DNA from: Hofstenia miamia
Taxonomy: Eukaryota > Xenacoelomorpha > Acoela
NCBI GenBank assembly: GCA_004352715.1
Contig: SCFE01000016.1
Span: 2,435,061 to 2,499,060, forward strand
Length of the DNA stretch: 64,000 bases
Reading direction: 5' to 3'
Part shown: positions 10,838 to 22,284 of the stretch, in pieces
Layout: each line of letters opens with the position of its first letter
Position numbering within the stretch: position 1 is the first letter of the stretch
Made by a program: the position numbers and the translations under genes
The notes under the pieces: generated by a model
Told to the model about the DNA's origin: nothing
Database searches by the model: none
Seen by the model: only the letters and a program-made list of their open reading frames with translations

Positions 10838-12475
10838 TCCACTAAGCGCTATCCCGCCTGTTGGAAGACATCTTGGATTTCTCCGCTGTTAAAATCTAAT
10901 CAGCTTCCCTCCTCGCAGGTCACGTCCTACCGCCCAATAGCTATTCTATCTCGACTGTCTATCATCTTTGAACGCCTTGTTTTTCGTTATGTATTTCCAA
11001 AAATTCGTCACCTCATCTCTTCTTCTCAGCATGGCAACCTTCCTGGTCGCTCTACGATTACCAACCTGCTCACTCTGATCGAAAACTGCTACTTTCACTC
11101 TGATAGTAATGATCCTGGTTGTATTATCTTTCTTGACATCTCAAAAGCGTTTGATCGCCTCCCTCATTCCATTCTGCTTGACAAGTTACGTGTATTTGGT
11201 TTTGATGTGGATTTCATCGAACTGTTCCAGTCTTACCTGACCAATCGTCACCAGTGTGTCAAAATCAACTCGTCTATCTCTTCTCCTGTCCCCGTTACTA
11301 GTGGTGCCCCTCAAGGCTCAGTGTTTGCTGTTCTTTTCTTCCTCGTTGCCATTAACGACCTCCCTCATTCTGTTCTCAACTCGTCTTGCCTGCTGTATGT
11401 NNNNNNNNNNNNNNNNNNNNNNNNNNNNNNNNNNNNNNNNNNNNNNNNNNNNNNNNNNNNNNNNNNNNNNNNNNNNNNNNNNNNNNNNNNNNNNNNNNNN
11501 NNNNNNNNNNNNNNNNNNNNNNNNNNNNNNNNNNNNNNNNNNNNNNNNNNNNNNNNNNNNNNNNNNNNNNNNNNNNNNNNNNNNNNNNNNNNNNNNNNNN
11601 NNNNNNNNNNNNNNNNNNNNNNNNNNNNNNNNNNNNNNNNNNNNNNNNNNNNNNNNNNNNNNNNNNNNNNNNNNNNNNNNNNNNNNNNNNNNNNNNNNNN
11701 NNNNNNNNNNNNNNNNNNNNNNNNNNNNNNNNNNNNNNNNNNNNNNNNNNNNNNNNNNNNNNNNNATGTGTCTTTGCGTCTCCGCAAAGCTAATTCCTCG
11801 CTATTTGCCCTTTTCCGTAATGTTCCTTTTAATACCTCGTCCGCTGTGAAGCTCTCTTTGTTCAAGTCCATTCCTCGCGCCATTCTTCTCTACGCGTCTC
11901 CTTGTTGGTGGCCTTCTCGTGCTTTGTTCCACTCCATGGAACGTTTCCAGAAACGCGCTTTCAAATGGATTTCCTCTTTGGACTATAAAGACGCTCTGCT
12001 GAAATTCTCCACTCTCCCGCTGTCACTCTACTTCCATGCCTGTGATCTCCTTCTGTTCAATCGACTACTGACTCGCAAATTGGATCTTGATCCTTTTGAT
12101 TTCATTCAGTTCTCTAATTCCTGCTGCACTCGCTCTGATGATGTTGTCACCTTCTCCATTCGCCGTACAAAGAAACATCGCACCCTTCACTCGTTTTTCA
12201 ATCGTGCTTGTACTGCTGCTAATTACATCTTGACTCGCAACCCTCCAACAGCGATTGATTTCTTTTCTCCGCCACCGAGCTTCAAGAAATCTTTGATGGC
12301 TTTCCTCTTTGCTGAGCCCTTCTCCAACTTCGCCTACTCTTCCATTTGCTCCTATTTCATCTCCTGTGACTGTCCTCGCTGCCGTAAAACTTGACTTGTT
12401 TTTATTTCTTGTTGTGTATGCCTTCAGCGGCTAAATAAAGTCATTGATTATTATTATTATTATTATTATTAAATA
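10838..12475 (+). pseudogene. LINE (Jockey/CR1-like) ORF2: RT core and C-terminus, interrupted by an assembly gap
   Basis: One frame runs from about 10862 to 12394 across the N-run 11401-11765. It encodes WKTSWISPLLKS, VTSYRPIAILS, QHGNLPGRSTI, the motif-A aspartate in FLDISKAFDRL, and SGAPQGSVFAVLFFLVAIN (RT block 4). The gap removes the YADD box. The rest is the thumb/C-terminal part, ending CDCPRCRKT. After the stop there is only a short 3' UTR with AATAAAG and an (ATT)n tail to 12475, typical of CR1/Jockey 3' ends. The 5' endonuclease part is absent, so the copy is 5' truncated. The coding strand is markedly C/T-rich and richer in GC than its surroundings, suggesting a relatively young insertion. 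Nothing identifiable lies at 10512-10837. Confidence 0.85.
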
Positions 12476-14079
12476 TTGCAGTGAGTCATTTTTAGGTTAC
12501 ATGTAAAAAAACACTATATTTAATGTCATTGCTGTTTATTTCATAAAAGCTAAGCTAAAAAATATAGAAAATTACAAGCGTAACAATAATTTTTTTAAAA
12601 ACACACTTTAACAACATTTCAATATGTTTAAATATATTGCACTATATCGCAAATGATATCGGGGTAAAATTCTGTGCCAATAAATTTATTTTAATATATT
12701 TAGTTCAATATACAATATTTTCAAAATTTGGCCAAAACATAAGTCATGTAGTGTGACTACATGGGACCAAACCTTTCATAAGATTGGAACTAAATTCTGT
12801 GGGACCAAAAACATACTAATTGCAAGATCTGCATATCTTTTGTAAAATTTTATAAATGACTTCATTATATTCATTTTGGTATCCAAGCATGAAATGCAAT
12901 TTATATCATTATAGGGTAAAAAGGACTCCAAACTACTGTTAGCACTAGTGTTTTCCCTTCCTGCGATCGACTGGCAACTTTACATTTGCTATAAAATAAT
13001 TATCGCAATACCGTTTGACTATAAATGAGTTGTAGTTGTATAATCTGTGGTATTAATAATTTTATCGACTCGTTTTATTACCATTTTGGGGCAAATATAG
13101 AAAGTTTTGAATAGTTTAATTTTTATAAGTGTAGGCAAGATGAGACTTGCCCACTTTAAAATGTATTAGAAAAATAGAGCGACTTGTTCATAGGGTGAGA
13201 TTAACTTTTACAAATTAGTTATTTTATTTCTGCATGTTTACTTCAAAGGGAAGAATGTTATCTTGCTCTATTCAAATACACCAAGCTATTCACCCTCAAG
13301 GCTATCTATATATAGTTGTGAAAGTGGTGTTTAATTTTGATCTTGATCAAATTGACAATCTATATTATTCCTTTGCTTTTTAAATATTAATGCTTCTTGT
13401 GACTGATGTATCAATAAATCATTTTAATTAACAAAAGACATAAACTCCTTTCCAAAATATACAATGTAACTACTTAATTATAGTAGGGTTGATACTTGCA
13501 ATTGCCGATTTTAGTTCAATGAAAATACATATTCAGTATTTGATTTCGTTTGAATAAGGGTAATTATGGGCCATTATTAAACAATGTAAGGTAATGGTGC
13601 ATTTTAGATGTATACATAGATAACTCCAAAAAATGTTCGGAAATGAACTGAGAGTCTCCATCAACATCTACACGTTTTTTTCATCGCATCTATCACAAAA
13701 AACGTCGTGGCATGGACTAGTACGCCTCCCCCACTGAATTAAAAAATAATTCAAGCAGATTGAACACATGACGTCTAGATCATTATTATGCAATTGAATT
13801 TACAGTTATAACAAAAAAATAACATATCTTGTTACTTTGTTAATTTGGAATAAATTTATTTATGGACTGCTGGTGTCCGACACATGAATTAATTTTTTCT
13901 GAAATAAAGTTTTGTTGATTATACTTAATTTTGGATGCTAATTCTGAAAGTAATGCTTATTTTGCACCATCACAAGCCATAACTTAGAAAAAAGGGTATA
14001 CATATATTAACAAATAAATTCACACATATATAGGAATACGAGTGTGAAAAAACAAACAAATATATGTAGTCAGTCAATA
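12476..14079. other. No supported gene
   Basis: AT-rich sequence on both strands; no motif, repeat array or splice-bounded frame that I can defend. Confidence 0.5.
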
Positions 14080-14374
14080 TTAAGGAGCCAACAAAAGTCT
14101 GTCAACATTCTCTCATTTGCCCTGTCGTGATACCTGCTTTCTATAGCACTGATAGTCTGATGAGACCTCTCTCCATGTTCATCAGTCACATTGGCATATT
14201 CTGAGGGAAGAAATCAAAGTGGTTCCGGAGACAGTGAATCTTTAAAGACATATTTATTCCCATCTGTTCAAAGGCATTAATAAGTTCGGAAATTATTTCA
14301 ACATAAATTGGAGTCCTGCGTTTTCCTAAAGTTGTAAAGTGATATAATAATAGTATATAGCAGTAGCTAATCAT
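14080..14374 (-). pseudogene. Fragment of a widespread uncharacterised metazoan protein family
   Basis: Minus-strand translation gives NMSLKIHCLRNHFDFFPQN and, after a one-base shift, DEHGERSHQTISAIESRYHD and then LTDFCWLL. The pattern NMSxKxHxLxxHxDxFPxN...DEQGERxHQ...YxxxxxxxMLxDxCW is one I recall in many uncharacterised insect and cnidarian proteins, often multicopy. The frameshift within FPQN and the stop after CWLL mark it as a broken copy. Its function is unknown to me. Confidence 0.5.
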
Positions 14375-14429
14375 TAAATGACAATGAAGTAAACTTTGTT
14401 AAGAGAAATATAAACAAAGCGCTTGAATA

Positions 14430-14500
14430 TAACAAATTTTACTGCCATTAAGTGTATGTTCAATGACAAATTTTACTGCCATTAAGTGTATGTTCAATGA
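14430..14500. repeat. Tandem duplication, about 36-bp unit, two copies
   Basis: ACAAATTTTACTGCCATTAA and the following 16 bases occur twice in succession. Confidence 0.85.
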
Positions 14501-14693
14501 CTCAATGTTGTAGCTAGCATATAGCGTAATGTATTTTTATATATATATATACCTTAAATAAAACTAACAAAACTCATTCAACAATGAGCCAGCTAAACAT
14601 GTATCTCTTTTTGAAAAGGCTAGATGTCTTACGAATTTATCCAACTGTATCTGGTTTTATCTTCCTTATTTTATTATTTTCGTTGTCATCTTG

Positions 14694-14884
14694 TCATTCC
14701 TCCCCAGTTTCAGATGATTCTGTTGATGTTTCAGATGGAGCATCTGAAAGGTTTGAAGGCTTTGGAGTTTCTTCATTTTTCCCATATGGTACAGGAAACA
14801 AAAAATTTATTTGATGATGTCGAATCATAACTTGGTAGACAATATTTGAGCATGTTTGACAGATTTCTCCAAGTCCATGAATAC
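14694..14884 (-). CDS. Possible terminal exon, unrecognised
   Basis: A minus-strand frame begins after the acceptor-like TTTGTTTAATAG, encodes GEICQTCSNIVYQVM and then a Pro/Ser/Thr/Glu-rich tail (PSETSTESSETGEE), and stops. The CxxC is followed by another Cys-free stretch. It lies upstream, on the same strand, of the fragment at 14374-14080 and could belong to the same old insertion. I do not recognise it. Confidence 0.25.
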
Positions 14885-15472
14885 CTATTAAACAAAAAAA
14901 TGAGGGATTACTTACATAAATAAAATTCAGTAAGCATTTGTAAAAAAATTAATTATAAACAGATAAAAAAATGTTTGCAAATCTTCAATCAAATTTCGTG
15001 TACTTTGAGCTGTGCCATGTTTTCATGTCATTGAGAGGCTGATTCCCAGGTGATATTTTTATTCTGTTTCTATGAAAGGAGGTTAATTTGCTTGCACTTT
15101 TGTTCAATTTGTTTGAATGGTTGTTTAATTCAGCTCAGAAAGGTGTAGTGACTTCTTGATCTTGTCGTCTGAACAGAATTCCTTGATTCTGAGGAATGAA
15201 CCTAATGTTTGAAAAAAGTGACAATCAATGGGCTCCTATCCTTCGAGATCGGTGCACAATATTATTGCTCCCCCTGCTTGATGACTGTGTTGTTATCAAC
15301 TGTTTCCCATTTTGGTTACCAAACACTTTAATTTTTTTGCCTTACAGCTCTTCAATTTTTTTGTGGAATTGTTTTAGGCAAGATATTTGTTTATTTGTTA
15401 GGCTTATTGCGGAAAGATTTTTTAACCTCTTTTGTGCAAAGTGGACTTTATTTATCTATTTGTTCGATTTTT

Positions 15473-15888
15473 AATAATATGCCGCCATTAAGTATGCTGG
15501 TATGTGATAAAATATCATTGCTCTTTTATAACATATCATCATATCTATTGTCTAGACAAAATTTGATCCTCTGTAAAACATCATTGATTCCCTTTTATTA
15601 GTTATTTTTGTCAAACATTGAGGCCTTTGCAGTACGCTTTCCCTGTTTGATCATTTTACTAGAGCTCTTCTTGCTTTTTTAATAATATGCCGCCATTAAG
15701 TATGCTGGTATGTGATAAAATATCATTGCTCTTTTATAACATATCATCATATCTATTGTCTAGACAAAATTTGTAAAACATCATTGATTCCCTTTTATTA
15801 GTTATTTTTGTCAAACATTGAGGCCTTTGCAGTACGCTTTCCCTGTTTGATCATTTTACTAGAGCTCTTCCTGCTTTTTTAATAATTG
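15473..15888. repeat. Tandem duplication of about 208 bp
   Basis: The unit starting AATAATATGCCGCCATTAAG at 15473 recurs at 15681. The second copy lacks 8 bases (GATCCTCT) present in the first. No coding function seen; 14885-15472 and 15889-16370 contain nothing identifiable. Confidence 0.9.
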
Positions 15889-16370
15889 CCTCGCAGATCT
15901 GAAATATTCCAAGCTTCATCATTTTTTGTGAACAGCTATATATGTGACGGAATGACTTAAAACACTGATATTTGTTATGATAGTAAATTCTGATATCACT
16001 GAATAATGGTAATAATGGTGAAGTCTTGCACAGCGTGTTAGTTTCTTGAAGAACCTTTTTTAAAAGTGTAGTAACTTTCTATTCATTAGAATACTCAGAG
16101 CACTTTTTAAAGCTTCGAGAACTGCTTTGCTTTATTATGAAGCCAAAAGTTTTTACAATATTTATTACCCTTTTAATATAGTTACTAAGACAACACCACA
16201 GGTCATTTAATATAGCATTTTGGCATCAGTTTTCCTTTTGTAGGTTCTACTTCAATGAAAATCGAGTGACAGCATCTTTGACTCAGCACCCACCGCTGTC
16301 ACATTTTTCAACATGATGTCGCATACATGAAACAAATTTGCGGCAAATATTACAATTTTATTTCATATGT

Positions 16371-16390
16371 TATATATATAATTGTATATA

Positions 16391-16447
<57 letters not shown>

Positions 16448-17466
16448 GAATATATATATATNNNNNNNNNNNNNNNNNNNNNNNNNNNNNNNNNNNNNNN
16501 NNNNNNNNNNNNNNNNNNNNNNNNNNNNNNNNNNNNNNNNNNNNNNNNNNNNNNNNNNNNNNNNNNNNNNNNNNNNNNNNNNNNNNNNNNNNNNNNNNNN
16601 NNNNNNNNNNNNNNNNNNNNNNNNNNNNNNNNNNNNNNNNNNNNNNNNNNNNNNNNNNNNNNNNNNNNNNNNNNNNNNNNNNNNNNNNNNNNNNNNNNNN
16701 NNNNNNNNNNNNNNNNNNNNNNNNNNNNNNNNNNNNNNNNNNNNNNNNNNNNNNNNNNNNNNNNNNNNNNNNNNNNNNNNNNNNNNNNNNNNNNNNNNNN
16801 NNNNNNNNNNNNNNNNNNNNNNNNNNNNNNNNNNNNNNNNNNNNNNNNNNNNNNNNNNNNNNNNNNNNNNNNNNNNNNNNNNNNNNNNNNNNNNNNNNNN
16901 NNNNNNNNNNNNNNNNNNNNNNNNNNNNNNNNNNNNNNNNNNNNNNNNNNNNNNNNNNNNNNNNNNNNNNNNNNNNNNNNNNNNNNNNNNNNNNNNNNNN
17001 NNNNNNNNNNNNNNNNNNNNNNNNNNNNNNNNNNNNNNNNNNNNNNNNNNNNNNNNNNNNNNNNNNNNNNNNNNNNNNNNNNNNNNNNNNNNNNNNNNNN
17101 NNNNNNNNNNNNNNNNNNNNNNNNNNNNNNNNNNNNNNNNNNNNNNNNNNNNNNNNNNNNNNNNNNNNNNNNNNNNNNNNNNNNNNNNNNNNNNNNNNNN
17201 NNNNNNNNNNNNNNNNNNNNNNNNNNNNNNNNNNNNNNNNNNNNNNNNNNNNNNNNNNNNNNNNNNNNNNNNNNNNNNNNNNNNNNNNNNNNNNNNNNNN
17301 NNNNNNNNNNNNNNNNNNNNNNNNNNNNNNNNNNNNNNNNNNNNNNNNNNNNNNNNNNNNNNNNNNNNNNNNNNNNNNNNNNNNNNNNNNNNNNNNNNNN
17401 NNNNNNNNNNNNNNNNNNNNNNNNNNNNNNNNNNNNNNNNNNNNNNTATATATATATATATATATA
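16371..17466. repeat. TA microsatellite enclosing an assembly gap
   Basis: TA/TATG repeats run into the N-run 16462-17446 and resume for about 20 bases after it. The gap is probably unresolved TA repeat. The long Tyr-Ile frames here are artefacts. Confidence 0.9.
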
Positions 17467-18984
17467 TTCATTCTGGGTACATATGAAGTTCCCGGAAATA
17501 TTATTAGTTTGCGTTTTGATGGAGCAATGACTGTGGCAGGGACAAAATAATGATGTTACTGCATTAACTGGCAAAATATTAATGCATAACGGAATTTTTG
17601 TTAATTGCCGTGTTCATATTTAGCTCTACTTTCAAGTAACAAATCATTACCTTGTGTAAAAAGCTGTTACTCTATGTTGTGTTTATGAAGTCACATGCTG
17701 AAATAAGTGCGAAGCAGTTTGAATGATCCTCCAATTCTCCAATTATAGTCCCTGAGTGCGGATATATCCAGTTGTTAAGTTAGTTCAACATTGACAGCTG
17801 TACTAATACGTACCTTTTTCATCCGTAATAACTGCATATGAACACATTTATAATGGATGTGATTACTAGGGCATGGTAAAATGGACTCCTTAAAAATGCT
17901 TAGCATTATTAAATTGGCCCAAGAGACCCTACAATTGAACCTAAAGTTCACCTAAAAATTTAAAAATGGATGAAGTACAAATGTTTAATTCTCAGCATTT
18001 ACATTGGAAATGTTTTCAAGATATTAGTTTTCGAATATCCAGAATTGCGATTTTGAATAAGCACATGTTGACGTTATATTTTACGAAAACAGTATTTGTC
18101 TCATCAGTTGAATGGTTGCAGGCATAGCAGGCAGTATCTCATTGCAATGATAATTTCTCATCAAACTACAACTGGGGCCAAATTTAAGCTACAATTGAAT
18201 ACATTAGGTTTCCAGAAAACATTTGATATCAGGTTATCCTGTTTTTAAACATTGGAAAAATCATTTATTAGATAGGAGTGCCCTTATATCAGAACAACAT
18301 TATTTGTAATTAAAAAAGCATATAATAAACAAAATAATGTGGGTTTATATATTTGTTATAGCAAATGTTCATATACATTTCCATTGTTATCCAAAAAGTG
18401 CAGCGATTATGAAGACAATTGCTTTCAACTCATTTTGGCCCACATCAACTATGACTTCAACAATTCTTGGTTGCAATTCAAGATTCGTGGGAACGAAATT
18501 GAAGTGGACCCTCTCCTTGGCTACACTCCAAAAAAATTGTAGTTAAGAGGATACAAGTCTTTCTTTACACACAAAAATTGCACTCATAATACGAAATTGT
18601 TATTTTCTCTTGACTTTAGCGATTTACTATCGTATTTACATATTTACAGGCCAAGCAGTTCTTTTAATCATGGTTAAAAAAACCTAAATAACGCCTCACT
18701 CTAGTAAAAAGGACAATACATCACACAATTGATATAGGAGTATTACTGTAGAAAGAACGGAGATGGAAAGGACAAACAAGGACAACACCAAATGGTAATA
18801 TTAAAGTAAGGGCACATATATACTTACGCTTATAAAAGAGGCGGTAAAAAATACACGCATGCTTTAACGATCTAAGAATGAATCATGTTAACAAGATATC
18901 AAACATAGTATTTATACATAGCTATATACAGGACTAGATTTTAATTACATGTCTCTTGGGGACGCAATTGATTTAACAATGTAC
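17467..18984. other. No supported gene
   Basis: AT-rich. A 67-codon frame at 18339-18542 (+) includes LAHINYDFNNSWLQFKIRG and follows an acceptor-like TTTGTTATAG, but has no recognisable domain and no matching donor; I leave it uncalled. Confidence 0.4.
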
Positions 18985-19736
18985 TCAGCCACTTTTTTTA
19001 AAGGACTCTGTATTTAAAATATCATTAGTGGCATCAAATCCTTCAGACTTTTCACGCAAGCGTACAGTGCATTCAAATATTAAATTCTCAGGGCGTTCAT
19101 AACCACATTACAGAGGCGACAATTTGGCGTTTCGATCAACTTGGAGAAATAAAACTTGTCACGATTTATTACACAATTTAATAATACCTTGTGCACGATA
19201 GTCTTATATTACGGTCTAATTTTTCCAAGTTTTGTTCTCCTTTATATTCCTGGATTGTTTCTATAGTAACGTCCCAATAGCTGGCAAGTCTAGTAAAGTG
19301 TTTATCGTTTTTGCTTCATTGGAGCAGCAGAAGTCCCTGGTTGAAAGATTTTCCTTCTCTTCATGATGCTAAAATTACATAGAATTATATGCAAATGTCA
19401 GGCTTTTCATTTGTTTTAGTATGTCATAGACATTTTGACACAGAGCCTTTAGTGCTAAAAGTGTGGCTATTTTACATATCAGTTCAAATAAATTCCCCTT
19501 ATTACAGATCTCCTTAATAATCGCGTTATGCATTTAACACACTGGATGCCACGATGCGTATAGGATTGAATGACAAAATGCATTATAGCTCTGGACACCC
19601 ATCATTCTGTTTTTACGCGTTTGTTTTAAAAATATTCAAACTCTCCTAGCATAATCATAGTTAAGTACATATAATGTACCTATAGTTTTAATTTTATTCC
19701 AAAAAATTATTCTGTATAATATCTTTGGACGCGGTA

Positions 19737-19826
19737 TATATATATATATATATATAAAAATGAGAATCGCTTTGTACACTTTGGAATCACTATGTACACT
19801 TTTTGATTATATTTTTATATTTTTGC

Positions 19827-19867
<41 letters not shown>

Positions 19868-19872
19868 TATCC
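19737..19872. repeat. Two TA microsatellites
   Basis: TA runs at about 19737-19757 and 19829-19872, with a near-duplicated 'tttgtacacttt' phrase between them, inside the LINE remnant. Confidence 0.85.
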
Positions 19873-20389
19873 ATTAAGAAATTACTAATCCTCCTTGATT
19901 TTACATTTGGCAAATTTGAATATTCACTTGGCGAAATGAAATTTTCATTTGACGATGTGATTTTTCATTTGGCGAAATCAAAATTTAAAAGGTGTAGTTG
20001 GCCGTAAATGACTATTATTTTTCCAGACTGCGTTATTTACAGAATTTTGAATGATATTATTTGTTAACACTCGCGTGTAATACTGCATCTGATCGAGTAG
20101 TTTATTGAGCAGCAATCTGTTCATAGCCTTGGCTTTTCCATAAAATCTGTTCCATGTCTTTCGAATTTGTTTTGGAGACATCAGCTTAATTCCTAGCAGA
20201 GCTATAAACTCATGATTTGATGAGCAGCTGTTGTTCCACCACTTAGCTGAATTAGATACTACAAAGGTAATGTCGTTGGCAAAGGCTAAGTACTTAAGTA
20301 GAACGTCCCGAAATTCAAACACAGACATTAGTTTGGTTGATATTAACAGTCCTTAGAAATGGTTCTAAGCCAAAATTGAATAATTTGTA

Positions 20390-20515
20390 TGAGAATGGGC
20401 AACCTTTCCTAACACCCCTCTTAAATGTGTATGAGAATGGGCAACCTTGCCTAACACCCCTCTTCAATGTGTATGAGAATGGGCAACCTTGCCTAACACC
20501 CCTCTCAATTTTTAT
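20390..20515 (-). repeat. 42-bp tandem triplication of the RT block-4 motif
   Basis: Units start at 20390, 20432 and 20474, each exactly 42 bp and thus 14 codons. Each encodes a RGVR(Q/K)GCPFSY segment, the conserved strand-turn (GVRQGCPLS) beside the RT active site. The array is in frame with the flanking RT: it enters at KIERGVRQ and leaves at LFNFGLEPFL. A normal RT has one such motif. Confidence 0.9.
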
Positions 20516-21340
20516 AGCAGGGGAAAGATTACCATTGATGAGAAGGTGTAATACATTACTCTTATAAAGGGCTCTTACAAGATCAAGTGTTTTAGGTGGA
20601 ATTCCCATCTTATGCAGTACGTTAATTAAATAATAATGGCTAACAGAATCATACGCTTTATGGAAGTCAATATTCATAGTTACAACATCAAGTGAATTGG
20701 CTTCACTTATGTTAATAATGCTTTGAATCATAGAAATATTTAAACAGCCTTTCCTACCCTTGATAAACCCCGTTTGGAGGGCTTTAATGACTTTCTTGGC
20801 AAGGGGTTTAATTCTAGAACAAAGAATAAAGCGATATTATTTTGAAATCCATATTTAGAAGGGTAATACGAATAAGTCTCCATGATTTAGTTTTCTCAAG
20901 CTGCTTTCTTTTTTGAGAATGAGCTTTATTGCTCCACATGCGATGTTGGCATTTGTGTATCCTTGTCTAATAATTGTTTTTCTGAATGTTTGGTATTAGG
21001 AATCAGTAATTGTATAATGGTTTGATAAAAGGTGACATTTAGTAGACCGTCTATCCCTGAACAATTTGTTAGTTTTTCTGTTGCTGTAAGAATCTCTTCT
21101 TGTCAGGTGATAGAGCAGACCAGCTTTTTCGATCCATTTTTCAAAAGTCCTGTATTCAGGGAATATGGATGCAATAAAATTCCGAGCAGCAGCTGACTAT
21201 ACCGCTTAAAACACGTTTCCTCTTTAGTTCTGGCATCATATGAGAACATAGCATCTCTGCGTCGTTTTCACCATTGATTGCTCCTGGAAAAAATACCGCT
21301 TTAACAATTTCATGCACTGGGCTGTTGTAGTACAACAAAT

Positions 21341-22284
21341 TATAACCATCGATTTATTGTCACGTGACACCATAAAAGCAAATAAATTTGGTGTTACATT
21401 GAAAACCGGATTCTGTTACAGGCATTTGGAAAGTTTTTCACAAAAAAATTTAAATAAAATTGTAGAATGCATTATTCAGGAAAGTTATTAACCCTCTAAT
21501 TACCGACATGTTTTGCAGCATTAAATACCAGATGGGTCGTTTTCGACACATCGACAATTGTTAATACACAAAGGTTAGTTTTATGGGGAGAGATTGTATA
21601 ATGAAAGTGTATCGTATAAAATTGTTTTGAAAAACGTCATAGAAATATATAATAATGATTATTTCATGAATTTCTAACCCTATTTCCATTAAATATAAGA
21701 ACATTGATTATTTTGAAGTACTTAGAATAACACCATGTAAGAATGAATCACATAAAATCAGACGTGTATTTTTTTATTGTCCATTGTATAAGTGCCTATA
21801 TTCATCAAATGTCTCATAAAATTGATCCACATAGTCGTACATATAGATGTATACAATTACATACTTTTCGATTACGTAGGAACATTATAAGCCTCTGTAT
21901 TTCCTCGAAATACACCATTGACAGTTAACACACACGGTCATGTTGTGATATGCATGAGTTTGACATTTATAACAGAGTTCGAGATCTCTTGTGTGGAAAG
22001 GATGGAACTTGAATACTCAAACGAAGATATTGAGATGGATGTGGCGGATTTCGTCTTGAAATGGCTCCTTGGTCGAGATCCTTTCCAAGTGTTTCCAAAA
22101 ACAGTAGTCATTGCTTCGGTTAACTGTTTGGAAATCCGGTTTACAATGTTTGAAAATGACAAGCATTATATGTACTTATGTCAATGAATGAATAGAACAG
22201 TAGAAGAGGCGGTTTCCTTTGGGTGGAATATGTGCAAAGAAGCTTGTCAAGGATATCAACAGCACATTGTGTTGAGTTGTAGTG
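21341..22284. other. No supported gene
   Basis: AT-rich. The frame 21918-22187 (+) contains DIEMDVADFVLKWLLGRDPF but lacks an identifiable domain and overlaps an equally long opposite frame, so it is not called. Confidence 0.4.

Larger units (their letters stand above)
18985..21340 (-). pseudogene. L1-like LINE ORF2: RT and C-terminal zinc knuckle, decayed
   Basis: Reading 5' to 3' on the minus strand: KLTNCSGIDGLLNVTFYQ (near 21070), SWRLIRITLLNMDFKIISL (near 20880), RIKPLAKKVIKALQTGFIKG (near 20790), motif A in NIDFHKAYDSVSH, block 4 in IERGVRQGCPFSYT, then LKYLAFANDITFVV. Together these are an L1-clade RT. Near 19130 comes FYFSKLIETPNCRLCN, and in the next frame YERPENLIFEC, the C-terminal Cys/His knuckle of such ORFs. 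The catalytic FADD box reads FAND, so the first metal-binding Asp is lost. Several stops and shifts are present. The stretch 19370-19978 between RT and tail contains TA microsatellites and no clear coding. Confidence 0.8.

Noticed and set aside
11365-11883. Alternative frames across the gap at 11.4 kb
   Set aside because: Shadows of the plus-strand RT frame, which is the only one with RT motifs.
16338-17574. Long open frames of Tyr/Ile on both strands
   Set aside because: They are translations of a TA microsatellite and of an N-run.
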